Positions 14,347 to 22,017 of a DNA stretch of 64,000 bases are shown one piece after another (within the stretch, counting starts at the first letter, position 1; each line of letters begins with the position of its first letter). The DNA comes from Streptomyces sp. B1I3 (GTDB lineage Bacteria; Actinomycetota; Actinomycetes; Streptomycetales; Streptomycetaceae). Where the stretch lies: NCBI RefSeq assembly GCF_030816615.1, contig NZ_JAUSYD010000001.1, forward strand, positions 496,001-560,000. The letters are read 5' to 3'. Below the pieces are notes generated by a model. The model was not told where the DNA came from, did no database searches, and was given only the letters and a program-made list of their open reading frames with translations. The position numbers and the translations under genes were made by a program.

Positions 14347-15315
14347 TCACGCGGCGCTCGGCTGCGGGTACTCGCGGACGCGGAGTTCGACCGGCCAGTC
14401 GTCGGGCTTGCCGCCCTTGGTGTCGGACGCGTTGTTCTCGCGAGCCCACACGGAGCCGAGCTGCTTCACGAAGACGGCGGTGCCGGCGCCACCGGCGTCG
14501 CTAACGAGCTCGTTCACCCACGCCTCTTGCAGGGGGCGGGCGCCGGCGCCCGACTCCCCTCCCGCGATGACCCAGTCGATTCCGTGGAGGCGGTTGTCGC
14601 AGCAGCCGTTGGCGTGGACGAAGGAGGCAGTCAGTCCGTGCCCGTGCTCGCTGCCCATGGTCCGAACGGCTTGCTTCAGGCTGACGGGCCCGAGGAGCGG
14701 TTCACAGGAGAGGAATCGGACGGCGGCCGGGGTGTCGAGCAGGGCGGGGATGCGGAGGTCGGCGTACTTCTGGTTCTCGACGGAGACGCCGAGCCAGACG
14801 TTCGGGAGGGGCTTGGCGAAGTTGCTCCACCACTGGGTGGCGTACTGCTCGCGCTTGTAACGCGGCAGCCCGGGTGTGGTCGAGTCGCTTACGAGCTCGG
14901 CCTCGGCCTTCTCGCACGCGGTGCGGAAGTGAGCGCTGGAAAGCAGCGACCGCATCCGGGCGTGCCGCTTCGTGAGCAGCTGGTAGGTGTGCTGCGGGGT
15001 AAGCGACATGACTGCGAACACGCGGGCGATGAAGTCGTCGGTGACCTTTGCGTGGAACAGGTCGCTCATTGAGTTCACGAAGACCCGCCGCGGCTTGGAC
15101 CAGCGCAGCGGGTCGGTGAGTGTGTCCTCGTGCATGGCGACGCCGAAGCCGGGGCCGGAGGTGCGGGGGTCGCCGTCGGTCTGGTACTTCGCCTGACCCA
15201 TGCCCTTGAGTCGCTTGGCCATTGTGAGGGCGTAGCAGTTGTCGCACCCGGGGCTGACGCGGTCGCAACCGGTCGTCGGGTTCCAGGTCTGCTCGGTCCA
15301 TTCGATGCTGCTCAT
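14347..15315 (-). CDS. Phage Gp37/Gp68 family (DUF5131) protein
   Basis: 322 aa, ATG with AGAGGAT upstream. The N terminus has EWTEQTWNPTTGC and then CDNCYA, giving Cys 17, 24 and 27 (C-x6-C-x2-C), the hallmark of the Gp37/Gp68 family, which is radical-SAM-like in layout. Further family blocks are RVFVNSMSDLFH, QHTYQLLTKRHARM, NVWLGVSVEN and DWVIAGGESG. The reaction is not established. It lies first in the replication block and is divergent from an antitoxin gene. Confidence 0.85.
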   Translation of the reverse strand: MSSIEWTEQTWNPTTGCDRVSPGCDNCYALTMAKRLKGMGQAKYQTDGDPRTSGPGFGVAMHEDTLTDPLRWSKPRRVFVNSMSDLFHAKVTDDFIARVFAVMSLTPQHTYQLLTKRHARMRSLLSSAHFRTACEKAEAELVSDSTTPGLPRYKREQYATQWWSNFAKPLPNVWLGVSVENQKYADLRIPALLDTPAAVRFLSCEPLLGPVSLKQAVRTMGSEHGHGLTASFVHANGCCDNRLHGIDWVIAGGESGAGARPLQEAWVNELVSDAGGAGTAVFVKQLGSVWARENNASDTKGGKPDDWPVELRVREYPQPSAA

Positions 15316-15415
15316 GCAGATCCTCTTTGGGTCTGAGGCGTGTCGGGTGGCCGCCGAGTGGGCGCACGGAACCAGGCCCTTGTGGGCCGTTCGGTTCGAG
15401 CTGTGCACTCCTGCG

Positions 15416-15480
15416 ACTTCATGTACATCATAGCGCTCAACGCGCTGATGTACATGAAGTCTGTGAGGTACAGTAGCGAC
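15416..15480 (+). promoter_or_regulatory. Operator/promoter of the orphan antitoxin: perfect 15-bp inverted repeat
   Basis: ACTTCATGTACATCA (15416-15430) and TGATGTACATGAAGT (15446-15460) are perfectly complementary arms around a 15-bp spacer. Each arm contains the palindrome ATGTACAT. TACAGT at 15469-15474 is a good -10 placed for a transcript starting at or next to the ATG (leaderless). The right arm covers the -35 region. This is a typical arrangement for Phd/YefM autorepression, which is inferred. Confidence 0.75.
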
Positions 15481-15756
15481 ATGACCGCGCCCAAGAAGGA
15501 GCACCAGGAGAAGATCGCCGACGTGCGCAACGCGCTCGCCGACGCCATCGAGAAGGCCCGCTACTACGACGAGACGACCGTGCTCACGTCCCGCGGGAAG
15601 CGCGTCGCCGTCCTGGTCGGCATGGACTTCTACGAGCGCGCCCTGGAAGCCCTCGGCGAAGAGCGAGAGCTGGTCGAGCCCGCACCGGAGAAGAAGCGCG
15701 TCGTGAAGGTCTCGAAGGCCACCGCTGACCGCATCCGCGGCAACGACTCGGACTGA
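15481..15756 (+). CDS. Phd/YefM-type antitoxin, no toxin partner adjacent
   Basis: 91 aa from the ATG at 15481. The N-terminal domain shows the Phd/YefM pattern (EKIADVRNALADAIEKARY, TTVLTSRGKRVAVLVGMDFYERAL) and the tail is basic (EKKRVVKVSKATADRIRG). Family members repress their own promoter and neutralise a Doc, RelE or YoeB toxin. Here no toxin gene follows: the gene ends at a terminator and the next genes run leftward. It may be a solitary transcription regulator or an anti-toxin carried against host systems. Confidence 0.75.
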   Translation: MTAPKKEHQEKIADVRNALADAIEKARYYDETTVLTSRGKRVAVLVGMDFYERALEALGEERELVEPAPEKKRVVKVSKATADRIRGNDSD

Positions 15757-15777
15757 CGTCACGTCCCCTCCCTTCCT

Positions 15778-15800
15778 GCCCCGCGTCGCCGCGGGGCTTT
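15778..15800 (+). terminator. Terminator of the antitoxin gene
   Basis: GCCCCGCG and CGCGGGGC form an 8-bp perfect stem around TCGC, followed by TTTG. Confidence 0.8.
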
Positions 15801-15813
15801 GTCGTGCGTGCGT

Positions 15814-15987
15814 TCAGCTGGTCTTGGTGCCGGGCTTGTGCTGCTGGCAGAACCACCCGCCGGGGAAAAGCCGGGCTGGCTCTCCGCACGGTGTGACTCC
15901 GGCGTCGCAGACGAACGGGACGACGGGTCGCAGCTGCGGGGGTCGGAGCCGGCCGGTGTCCGGGTCGCGGTTCTCGAGGGCGCTCAT
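15814..15987 (-). CDS. Small Cys/His hypothetical protein, 57 aa
   Basis: The ATG overlaps the upstream stop (ATGA). The product begins MSALENRDPDTGRLRPPQLR and has FVCDAGVTPCGEPARLF and WFCQQHKP, a CX6C...CX2H set that could hold a zinc ion. Last gene of the WhiB run. No family is recognised. Confidence 0.55.
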   Translation of the reverse strand: MSALENRDPDTGRLRPPQLRPVVPFVCDAGVTPCGEPARLFPGGWFCQQHKPGTKTS

Positions 15988-16709
15988 GCGGCCACCGCCC
16001 GGGCGGCAGTCCTGTGTTCGGCTCGGGCTTGGAGGCAGGGCTGGCAGGTGGGAATGCCGAGCTGGTAGTGGGCGCGGAATCCTTGGGGGGTCCCGCATCG
16101 CCCGGTCCAGTCGGGGAAGGCCGCTGGGTCGTCGATCGTGTCGTCGTCCCATGCACCGACCGGCGCCCACCGCAGGTCGCGGGCTTGACGCCGGGTTCGC
16201 TCGTATACATGAGGGCGGACTCCGTGGTCCCGCGGGTCGGCCCGCCACAGCTCGTCGTACAAGGCGACAGCCGCGCGAGCGGTCGTGACCCGGACCGGCT
16301 GATCGCCGTGCATCGTTTTGGTGAAGTTGCTGATCCCGATCCGTGCAGCGATCCGGGTCTGCGGCCAGCCAGCAGCAACGAGGGCTTGGAGGCGACGGCG
16401 CGTGCCGGCGCCGTCGACGGCGGCCCTGTCCGCCAGGTTGTCGAGGGTGGGTTCGACGGCGAGGAGCGCGGCAGCGTTTTTAGGGAGGATCCGCTTCGAC
16501 GGGCCCATGCCGCGGTTTGAGTCGCCGTACAGCAGCTTGGACACGGTGCCGCGTGGAACGTTCGCGATGCGGGCGAGGCGCATCCAGCCGATGCCGAACT
16601 CCGCGAGAGTGCGGACGTGCTCGCGGACGGGTTCGGCGTCGACGTAGGGCTGGCAGCGACAGCCGTCGAGCTTGTACTTGGCGTAGGTGCCATGTTCGCG
16701 CATGCTCAT
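15984..16709 (-). CDS. HTH protein with terminal zinc-ribbon-like motifs (paralogue of 16936-17919)
   Basis: 241 aa, ATG overlapping the whiB stop. It starts MSMREHGTYAKYKLDGCRCQ. An HTH follows (RLARIANVPRGTVSKLLYGD) and then a second one (GWPQTRIAARIGISNFTKTM). The C-terminal block is DDPAAFPDWTGRCGTPQGF plus CQPCLQAR. The same order and the DDPAA-x-P-x-WTG-x-CGT block occur in the gene on the other side of whiB. Probably DNA-binding regulators. Targets unknown. Confidence 0.65.
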   Translation of the reverse strand: MSMREHGTYAKYKLDGCRCQPYVDAEPVREHVRTLAEFGIGWMRLARIANVPRGTVSKLLYGDSNRGMGPSKRILPKNAAALLAVEPTLDNLADRAAVDGAGTRRRLQALVAAGWPQTRIAARIGISNFTKTMHGDQPVRVTTARAAVALYDELWRADPRDHGVRPHVYERTRRQARDLRWAPVGAWDDDTIDDPAAFPDWTGRCGTPQGFRAHYQLGIPTCQPCLQARAEHRTAARAVAA

Positions 16710-16939
16710 GCTGCTTGCTCCTGCCGGGCTCGGGCGAGCTGGCGGAGTTCTTTCTCGCTGGCCCCGCCCCAGATCCCGAAGCGCTGCCCGCTGCTGATCG
16801 CGTACTCGAGGCATTCAGCTCGCACCTCGCAGCTGCCGCAGATCTGCTTCGCGGGCCGGGACGTTCCGCCGGGCAGCGGGTGCCAGGCGTCCGGGTCGGT
16901 CTGGGCGCAGAGCGCACTTTCTTCCCAGGTGTTGCTCAT
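16706..16939 (-). CDS. WhiB-family iron-sulfur transcription factor
   Basis: 77 aa. Four Cys at 11, 34, 37 and 43 (ALCAQTDPDAWHP, ICGSCEVRAEC) coordinate the 4Fe-4S cluster of the Wbl family. The G(I/V)WGG turn is FGIWGG at 54-59, and the tail is charged (EKELRQLARARQ). Actinophage WhiB proteins can imitate host Wbl proteins and bind the primary sigma factor (for example phage TM4 WhiB). It is translationally coupled on both sides to a pair of paralogous HTH proteins. Confidence 0.92.
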   Translation of the reverse strand: MSNTWEESALCAQTDPDAWHPLPGGTSRPAKQICGSCEVRAECLEYAISSGQRFGIWGGASEKELRQLARARQEQAA

Positions 16940-17919
16940 GCGGCCACCTGCTCGGGTGCTTTCTCGGGGTGCCGGAGCAGTTCCTGCTGAAGGTGATTCC
17001 GGGTGACGCCGAGCCGCGCGGCTGCCGTCTCGTAGGTGTGGCCGAGGCGCATGAGCTCGCGCCCGTCTTCGGCGATGTCGCTGCCACGGCTGGACGCGGA
17101 CGCCCGGGACTTCATGAGGGCGGCCTGGAACGCGGACCGCTCGAGGCCCCGGTGTTCGGCCTTCCACTGCTCATGGGCCACGTTGCAGCGCTCGCATCCC
17201 GGGATGTGCTGGAGCGAGTGCATCCACCAGCCGCGGTCCGTGCCGCAGCAGCCGGTCCATTCGGGTCCGGCCGCCGGGTCGTCGATGCTCCCGTCGTCCC
17301 AGGCGGCGGGAGGTCCCCAGCCTTCGCGTTCAGCGCGGCGAAGGCTACGGGCGAAGTTCGCAGGGGTGGTGGAGAGCGCCCGGTATGCCTTGTCGACGCG
17401 CTGATGGAGCTCGTAGTGAATGGTCTGGGGGTGGCCGTTCAAGAGGTAGCTGGCGCTGGAGTTTTCCATGCCAGCGGCCGTGGAGATGATGCGGAGCTGG
17501 TGACCGAGGGCAATGAGGGCGCGGATGCGGCGGGTTGCTCCGATGGCGGGCACGGAGCGGTTTCCGGCCGGCGCGTTACCGGGCTTGATCGCGAGGATCT
17601 GTTGGGCCAGGGCCCGACTGATCTTTTTGCGGGGACCGAAGGCGATGCTGGCGAGGGTGCCGTGGTTGATGTTGTGCTGGTCGGCGAGGACGGTTAGGGC
17701 GTCACCGCTGGCTTGAAGGGTGCGGAGGTGCTGGTGTGCGGGGGCGGCGTCGACGAGGAGGCTGCGCCCGGTGCGGTGGAGGTAGTTGCGGTGCTTGGTG
17801 TAGGAGTTTTCGGCTGCGCGGCAGGGAGGGCAGGGGCAGCGGGGTATGCCTGCGGCACGGCTTCCGCGCGCCCTGTTGATTGTTCCGTGGGGGGCCTGGG
17901 TCCGGGTGGCGGTGGTCAT
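16936..17919 (-). CDS. HTH protein with zinc-ribbon-like motifs (paralogue of 15984-16709)
   Basis: 327 aa. It begins with a Cys cluster (GIPRCPCPPCRAAENSY), continues with two HTH-like segments (DQHNINHGTLASIAFG, QLRIISTAAGMENSSASYLL), has the shared DDPAAGPEWTGCCGT block followed by CERCN, and ends in a third HTH (TYETAAARLGVTRNHLQQEL). Compared with its paralogue it gains about 80 C-terminal residues. The arrangement resembles an RNA polymerase- or DNA-associated regulator. Specific role unknown. Confidence 0.65.
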   Translation of the reverse strand: MTTATRTQAPHGTINRARGSRAAGIPRCPCPPCRAAENSYTKHRNYLHRTGRSLLVDAAPAHQHLRTLQASGDALTVLADQHNINHGTLASIAFGPRKKISRALAQQILAIKPGNAPAGNRSVPAIGATRRIRALIALGHQLRIISTAAGMENSSASYLLNGHPQTIHYELHQRVDKAYRALSTTPANFARSLRRAEREGWGPPAAWDDGSIDDPAAGPEWTGCCGTDRGWWMHSLQHIPGCERCNVAHEQWKAEHRGLERSAFQAALMKSRASASSRGSDIAEDGRELMRLGHTYETAAARLGVTRNHLQQELLRHPEKAPEQVAA

Positions 17920-18197
17920 CGGCCTTCCTCCTGGGCGTGGTCGGTGTCAGCGGGCAGCTGTGCTTCGAGGCGGGCGTTGACGAGGTCGCGGGGCATGGCG
18001 AGGAGTGCGTCTGCCCGGCCGGCGACCTGGTGGAGGCGGGCGGCGAGGGCGGTGTAGTGCCGGCGGTCGGCCCTGTCGTCGTGCCGGTTGCGGGCCCACC
18101 GCGAGGTCCGCCGGGCGGTGCCGATCGCGGCGATGAGGAGGATCCCGGGCCCGTAGTAGAGGGCTGCGTTGATCAGCTGGTCGGCGAGAGGGGTCAT
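17916..18197 (-). CDS. Small membrane-anchored hypothetical protein, 93 aa
   Basis: The ATG overlaps the upstream stop. One hydrophobic segment at about 8-25 (INAALYYGPGILLIAAIG) is followed by a strongly basic stretch (RRTSRWARNRHDDRADRRH) and a helical tail, predicting a single-span protein with cytoplasmic C terminus. No family is recognised. Confidence 0.6.
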   Translation of the reverse strand: MTPLADQLINAALYYGPGILLIAAIGTARRTSRWARNRHDDRADRRHYTALAARLHQVAGRADALLAMPRDLVNARLEAQLPADTDHAQEEGR

Positions 18198-18643
18198 GCC
18201 GCCCACCGCCTCGTGGGCACGCTGGCCTTGGCGAGTCGGCGCAGGCAGTCCGCGGTGCCGGTGGACTCCCCGACCTGAAAGGCGAGGGCGACCAGCGGCT
18301 TGCGGTCGACCATGTTTTGGTTGCGGCGGTGTCCGGCGAGGGGGCAGTACTCGGTGCCATTGCGGCGGGTTCGGCGTTGTCCGGGCGGGCAGTTGGCGGT
18401 GCAGGGGCCTTCCCAGTCGGCAGGGACGGGGAGGTGGCCGATGCCGTCGATGAGGCGGGCCTTGGCCCAGTCGCCGCACATGGTGTCGGCGCCGTCGGCG
18501 GTGCCTTCCATTACCTCGATGCCGCAGTAGCCGTCCTGGAGGGCGTCGTGCCATGTCTCGGTCAGCACGTGGTCGATGAGGTTGCGGTCGGTCCAGGCGC
18601 GGGAACCGAGACCGAGGATCAGGGCGAGGTAGGGGCCGTTCAT
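18194..18643 (-). CDS. SLOG-fold (DUF2493/YspA-like) protein
   Basis: 149 aa. The fold signature is LALILGLGSRAWTD at 6-19, then GIEVMEGTADGADTMCGDWA at about 42-61, the nucleotide-binding loops of the SLOG/DUF2493 group. A CTANCPPG...YCPLAGHRRN insert follows and the end ADCLRRLAKASVP matches the last SLOG helix. SLOG proteins bind nucleotide-derived ligands and often act in phage-defence or stress signalling. Its role in a prophage is unknown. Confidence 0.75.
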   Translation of the reverse strand: MNGPYLALILGLGSRAWTDRNLIDHVLTETWHDALQDGYCGIEVMEGTADGADTMCGDWAKARLIDGIGHLPVPADWEGPCTANCPPGQRRTRRNGTEYCPLAGHRRNQNMVDRKPLVALAFQVGESTGTADCLRRLAKASVPTRRWAA

Positions 18644-19008
18644 GCCGCCCTCCCCTGTGCCCGTGCGGTGCGCTCGGCGGCGATGGCCCGGCCGCGGGCG
18701 GTCAGTCGCCACACTGCGATGCGGTGCGCGTGGGTGTTGGCCTGCGTGGACGGCACCATGCGGTCGGTGTGCTCGATGATTCCGCCGCGGTTCAGCGAGT
18801 TGATGACTATGCCGAGGAACCTCTGACCCAGCTCGGGCAGGACCGCCCTCAGGTCGTTGCAGGACCACTCGTCGTGGATCTGGCCGAAGTGGAAGACGGC
18901 CTGCTCGACAAGGAGGCGATCCCACGAGTCCTGGTTGGCGAAGTCCTCGAGGAGGATGTCCTTCTTGGCGGCGGCGAGACGCTCGGCGACGGACAGGCGA
19001 CGGGTCAT
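18640..19008 (-). CDS. Winged-helix-like hypothetical protein, 122 aa
   Basis: The ATG overlaps the upstream stop. The chain is helical, with SCNDLRAVLPELGQRFLGIVINSLNRGGII followed by a strand-like wing and [15 protein letters not shown], a pattern close to DNA-binding winged helices (the ends of MarR/PadR domains). No specific family is certain. Confidence 0.55.
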   Translation of the reverse strand: MTRRLSVAERLAAAKKDILLEDFANQDSWDRLLVEQAVFHFGQIHDEWSCNDLRAVLPELGQRFLGIVINSLNRGGIIEHTDRMVPSTQANTHAHRIAVWRLTARGRAIAAERTARAQGRAA

Positions 19009-19436
19009 CGGGAGCCCCCGAACTGTCCACCGGCGCGAGCGCTGTCGATGACGGTCCAGGCGTTGAGGAGGGCGCGCTTACGGGCGTGCCCAAGCCACTT
19101 GGCGGCAGTGGAATGAGCGACGTCAAAGTGCGCTGCCACGGCGCGGGTGGGCGGTTCGCCCTTCTCCCTGGCGCCGCCGTATACCGCCACCACGTCGCGG
19201 AGATGCTCGTCGGTAATGCGGTAGCGCTTGCCGGCGGGGACCGTGCTTGTCTCGTCGTTGATCGAGCGGTCGTATTCGGCTGCTGCGACCAAGGCGCGGC
19301 CGACGTTGTTTGCTTCACTGGCGGTCATGCGCACTTGACCGAGCGGTGTGCTGACGTAGATGAAGGTGATGCTTGGTCCGTCTGCGCCTAGCTGTTCCCC
19401 GGCGCAGTAGACGCCAAAAGTCTCGGTTGCCGTCAT
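19005..19436 (-). CDS. HTH protein, 143 aa
   Basis: ATG at 19436 with GAAGGGAG upstream. The N-terminal 60 residues form a beta-rich module (FIYVSTPLGQVRMTASEAN). The C-terminal half has an HTH of Xre or Sigma-70 region 4 type (TRAVAAHFDVAHSTAAKWLGHARKRALL). Probable DNA-binding protein of the early region. Confidence 0.6.
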   Translation of the reverse strand: MTATETFGVYCAGEQLGADGPSITFIYVSTPLGQVRMTASEANNVGRALVAAAEYDRSINDETSTVPAGKRYRITDEHLRDVVAVYGGAREKGEPPTRAVAAHFDVAHSTAAKWLGHARKRALLNAWTVIDSARAGGQFGGSR

Positions 19437-19469
19437 GACGTGCTCCCTTCGGTGTGGTGTGCTGGGTTC

Positions 19470-19504
19470 CGGGGCCGACGCAGGTTCGGGCCGCGGCGGC
19501 CCCG
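19470..19504. repeat. Intergenic hairpin (leftward operon)
   Basis: CGGGGCCG (19470-19477) and CGGCCCCG (19497-19504) are complementary. They lie between the stop at 19514 and the start at 19436. Confidence 0.5.
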
Positions 19505-19513
19505 AAGCGCGGG

Positions 19514-20083
19514 CTAGAAAGGGATTTCGTTGGTGGGCCCGCCAAGGGCCATCCGCTGCATGTGCTGGCCGATCTCGTCGATCAGGTCGATGCGTTCGCG
19601 CTTCAGCTCGTGGGCGAGGCCCCGGGCCCATGTGCGGACCTGTTCGGACTTGCCGTCGAGGAGCGCCTCGGCGAGGTGGAGGGTGACGACGTTGGCCATG
19701 GCCTGGTCTCGGGTGACGCCGGGCCCCCACGGTTCGCGGGCGGCGGCCTCCATCGCCTGCGCCCACGGGTCGTCGGCAGAGGTGGACGCCGGCTCGGCCT
19801 CCCCGTGCTTGTCGTACTCGTCCTCGTGGTTGCGTCCGCAGTCGCCGCGGCGCCGTTCCTCGTTGGTCATGAGGGAGCAGGGCATGCGGCCGGTGTCGAT
19901 GAGGTGCTTGAGGTCGCGGATGTTCCGCAGGTAGATGTGCCGGTAGTCGGCGTAGGTCTGGGTGTGGGCGTCCCAGGGGGCGGGAACATCGCCGGGCTTG
20001 TACGCCTTGGCGACTTCCTCCCACCGCTCGAGGAGGGTGTCGAGGAGGTCCAGCGGGATGGTGGTCGTCTGTTCGGCGGTCAT
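19514..20083 (-). CDS. Hypothetical phage protein, 189 aa
   Basis: ATG at 20083 with GGAAGGAAACC upstream. The N-terminal 65 residues are helical with many Tyr and Trp (LLDTLLERWEEVAKAYKPGDVP, YADYRHIYLRNIRDLKHLID). A CSLMTNEERRRGDC segment could bind metal. The C terminus is a helical domain ending with NEIPF. It lies immediately downstream of the RecT-like gene, so a role in recombination or replication is possible. Confidence 0.55.
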   Translation of the reverse strand: MTAEQTTTIPLDLLDTLLERWEEVAKAYKPGDVPAPWDAHTQTYADYRHIYLRNIRDLKHLIDTGRMPCSLMTNEERRRGDCGRNHEDEYDKHGEAEPASTSADDPWAQAMEAAAREPWGPGVTRDQAMANVVTLHLAEALLDGKSEQVRTWARGLAHELKRERIDLIDEIGQHMQRMALGGPTNEIPF

Positions 20084-20102
20084 GTGTGGTTTCCTTCCGG
20101 TG

Positions 20103-20133
20103 GGACGCCCCCGCACTGCCCGCGGGGGCGTCC
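20103..20133. repeat. Intergenic hairpin (leftward operon)
   Basis: GGACGCCCCCGC (20103-20114) and GCGGGGGCGTCC (20122-20133) form a perfect 12-bp stem with a 7-nt loop, between the recT-like stop and the next SD. Confidence 0.75.
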
Positions 20134-20146
20134 TGTGGTGTGCGGG

Positions 20147-21025
20147 CTAGTTGCCGGAGCCGGGCTTGGCGACGTTCTGACCAGCCCACGGGTCGTCGGG
20201 CGGCGGGGTGTTGCCGGACTTGGCCGGTGTCTTGCCCTTGATCTCCGCAGCGGTGACGCGGGCCTGGGGGAACTCGTCCTCGATGGCGATCTCGCGCCGC
20301 TGGATCGACTTGTGGGTGATCAGCAGCTGGGCGATGTCCGGGCCGGTCCACTGGTCGCGCTTCCGGCCGAGCTTCTGCTCCAGACGGTCCGCGGTGATGC
20401 CGAGACCGGCGAACACCTGGACCGCGCCTTCGATGCGCTCGGGGAGCGGCTTTCCGTCGCCCTTGTTCAGGGTCTGGCGGCAGAGGTCTTCGGCCTCCTC
20501 GATGAACCAGTCCGGGAGGGTCGCGAAGATCGCTTCACGGAGTCGCCTGGCACCGTTGTTGGCGTTGTTCTCGTAGATGTCCCGCAGGTCGATGAGGGCT
20601 TCGACCTTGCCTTTGGCGAACCGGGCGTGAGGGACGATGAAGGTGAGGACGTGCCGGGTGTTGTTCTCGACGTCCCACGCCCACGCCTGCATTTCGGACT
20701 GTCGGTAGTCGTCGTCGCGGCGGAGCTCGGTGACCCCGTACTGGAGGTTCCCGAAGGACTGGGCGAGGGCCTTGGCGAGGTGGATGGTCGAGCCTTCGAC
20801 GGCTCCGCCGGCCCGCGGGAAGCGGTAGAACGCCTTCCCGGCCAGGGCCATGGACTGGCAGGCGGCCTGCATGGTGTTGCGGGCCCGGCCGATCTCGCGG
20901 GGGAACTGGCGGGCCACGTAGATCGCGGCCTGCACCTCGGCGACGGCGCGGCTCTGCTCGACGGCGGTGCCCTGGCCGATGCGGTCGGCACCGGGGGCGG
21001 CGGGCATCTGGGCGGGGAAGTTCAC
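20147..21025 (-). CDS. recT: RecT-like single-strand annealing protein
   Basis: 292 aa from a GTG overlapping the nuclease stop (GTGA). The core is family-like: AVAEVQAAIYVARQFPREIGRARNTM, MALAGKAFYRFPRAGGAVEG, GNLQYGVTEL, MQAWAWDVENNTRHVLTFIVPH, DIYENNANNGARRLREAIF. The C terminus is disordered (KTPAKSGNTPPPDDPWAG). Such proteins anneal single strands exposed by a RecE-like exonuclease, here the adjacent gene. The sequence is closer to the phage SSAP branch with FYRFPRGG than to E. coli RecT, so the symbol is used by analogy. Confidence 0.75.
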   Translation of the reverse strand: MNFPAQMPAAPGADRIGQGTAVEQSRAVAEVQAAIYVARQFPREIGRARNTMQAACQSMALAGKAFYRFPRAGGAVEGSTIHLAKALAQSFGNLQYGVTELRRDDDYRQSEMQAWAWDVENNTRHVLTFIVPHARFAKGKVEALIDLRDIYENNANNGARRLREAIFATLPDWFIEEAEDLCRQTLNKGDGKPLPERIEGAVQVFAGLGITADRLEQKLGRKRDQWTGPDIAQLLITHKSIQRREIAIEDEFPQARVTAAEIKGKTPAKSGNTPPPDDPWAGQNVAKPGSGN

Positions 21026-21894
21026 AGGTACATCTCCTTGTCGCGGTTCTCCGCGTATCCGGGGAGGGCGAGGTAGTTGGGTTCGTCGCCGTAGCCGGGC
21101 CAGTTGCCGGTGCTCATGCACTCGGCGAAGGTGTTGATTGCGGCCCGGTTCTTGGCGCCGCCGATGATGCGAGACCCGAACTCGATACCGATGACGTTGA
21201 TCAGGTACGGGGGCTTCTTCTCCTGCACGATCAGCAGAAGTTCGGCGTCATCCCCACCGAGGCCGAGCGCGCGGGAGGCTTCCTCGTACCAGTCGGCCTG
21301 CATGTTGTAGCCGTACTTGGCGATGTCTTTCTGCATGGCGTCATCGCTGGCGTCGGCCGCCGTCTTGTAATCGGGGATGATCAGCCGGCCGGACTGGATG
21401 GAAGGCAGCCAGTCGAAGCGCACCCGGCGGCGGATGCCGGTCGGGCCGTCGATCCAGAACCCGGACTGCTCGGGCGCTCCGTAGGCGGGATCGAGCAGCG
21501 CCGCGGCCAGGGGGTGCTGGCGGATGGCGGCGGCCATGCCGGTGACCATGTCCATCTCGTGCTGCTTGAGCGGTATCGCGCCGCGCTCGCGGGCTTCCGC
21601 GACCTCGGCTTTGGCGGCCTTGGTGGTCCACGTGTCGTGCTTGATGACGACGAGGTCGGGGCCGTTGCCGAGGACCGTCTTGTGAGCGGCGTTGCCGTAG
21701 TCGAAGGTCTTCGTCGGGGTCGGCGGGTTGTCCTGCTCCCACCGGAAGTGGGCCGGGGTTGACGGGGGCAGGAGCTTGCGTGCACCGGATGAGGAGAGCG
21801 ACGTCTTATCGGCGTGGTAGTCGGCGTTCGACAGGTCGGTGTGGATTCCGAGGGCGGGGGCTGTGGCGACCGGCGACTCGATGGTGGTGGTCAT
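21022..21894 (-). CDS. RecE-like PD-(D/E)XK exonuclease
   Basis: 290 aa. It begins after a disordered N terminus with DYHADKTSLSSSGARKLL, the entry motif of this family, then FDYGNAAHKTVLG. The active site is formed by RVRFDWL (Asp 161), IPDYKTA (Asp 175, Lys 177) and the QADWYEEA helix. It should act as a 5'-3' double-strand exonuclease making tails for the coupled RecT-like protein. The start overlaps a 33-aa zinc-knuckle gene. Confidence 0.8.
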   Translation of the reverse strand: MTTTIESPVATAPALGIHTDLSNADYHADKTSLSSSGARKLLPPSTPAHFRWEQDNPPTPTKTFDYGNAAHKTVLGNGPDLVVIKHDTWTTKAAKAEVAEARERGAIPLKQHEMDMVTGMAAAIRQHPLAAALLDPAYGAPEQSGFWIDGPTGIRRRVRFDWLPSIQSGRLIIPDYKTAADASDDAMQKDIAKYGYNMQADWYEEASRALGLGGDDAELLLIVQEKKPPYLINVIGIEFGSRIIGGAKNRAAINTFAECMSTGNWPGYGDEPNYLALPGYAENRDKEMYL

Positions 21895-21992
21895 CGCTTG
21901 TCCTGGTCGGTGAGGCAGTCTTCGCAGACGGGCCCTTCGGGCTGGCGGGTGAACGGGCCGGCGGTGTCGTCGCAGCGGACGCAGGCGATCAT
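21891..21992 (-). CDS. 33-aa zinc-knuckle miniprotein
   Basis: ATG at 21992 with GGAGAA upstream; the stop overlaps the nuclease start (ATGA). MIACVRCDDTAG at the start and CEDCLTDQDKR at the end give two CxxC pairs about 18 residues apart, one treble-clef or ribbon zinc site filling the whole protein. Too short for routine gene callers. Coupling to the exonuclease suggests co-function or simple translational linkage. Confidence 0.65.
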   Translation of the reverse strand: MIACVRCDDTAGPFTRQPEGPVCEDCLTDQDKR

Positions 21993-22017
21993 GTGGTTCT
22001 CCGGTTCGGTGTGGGTG

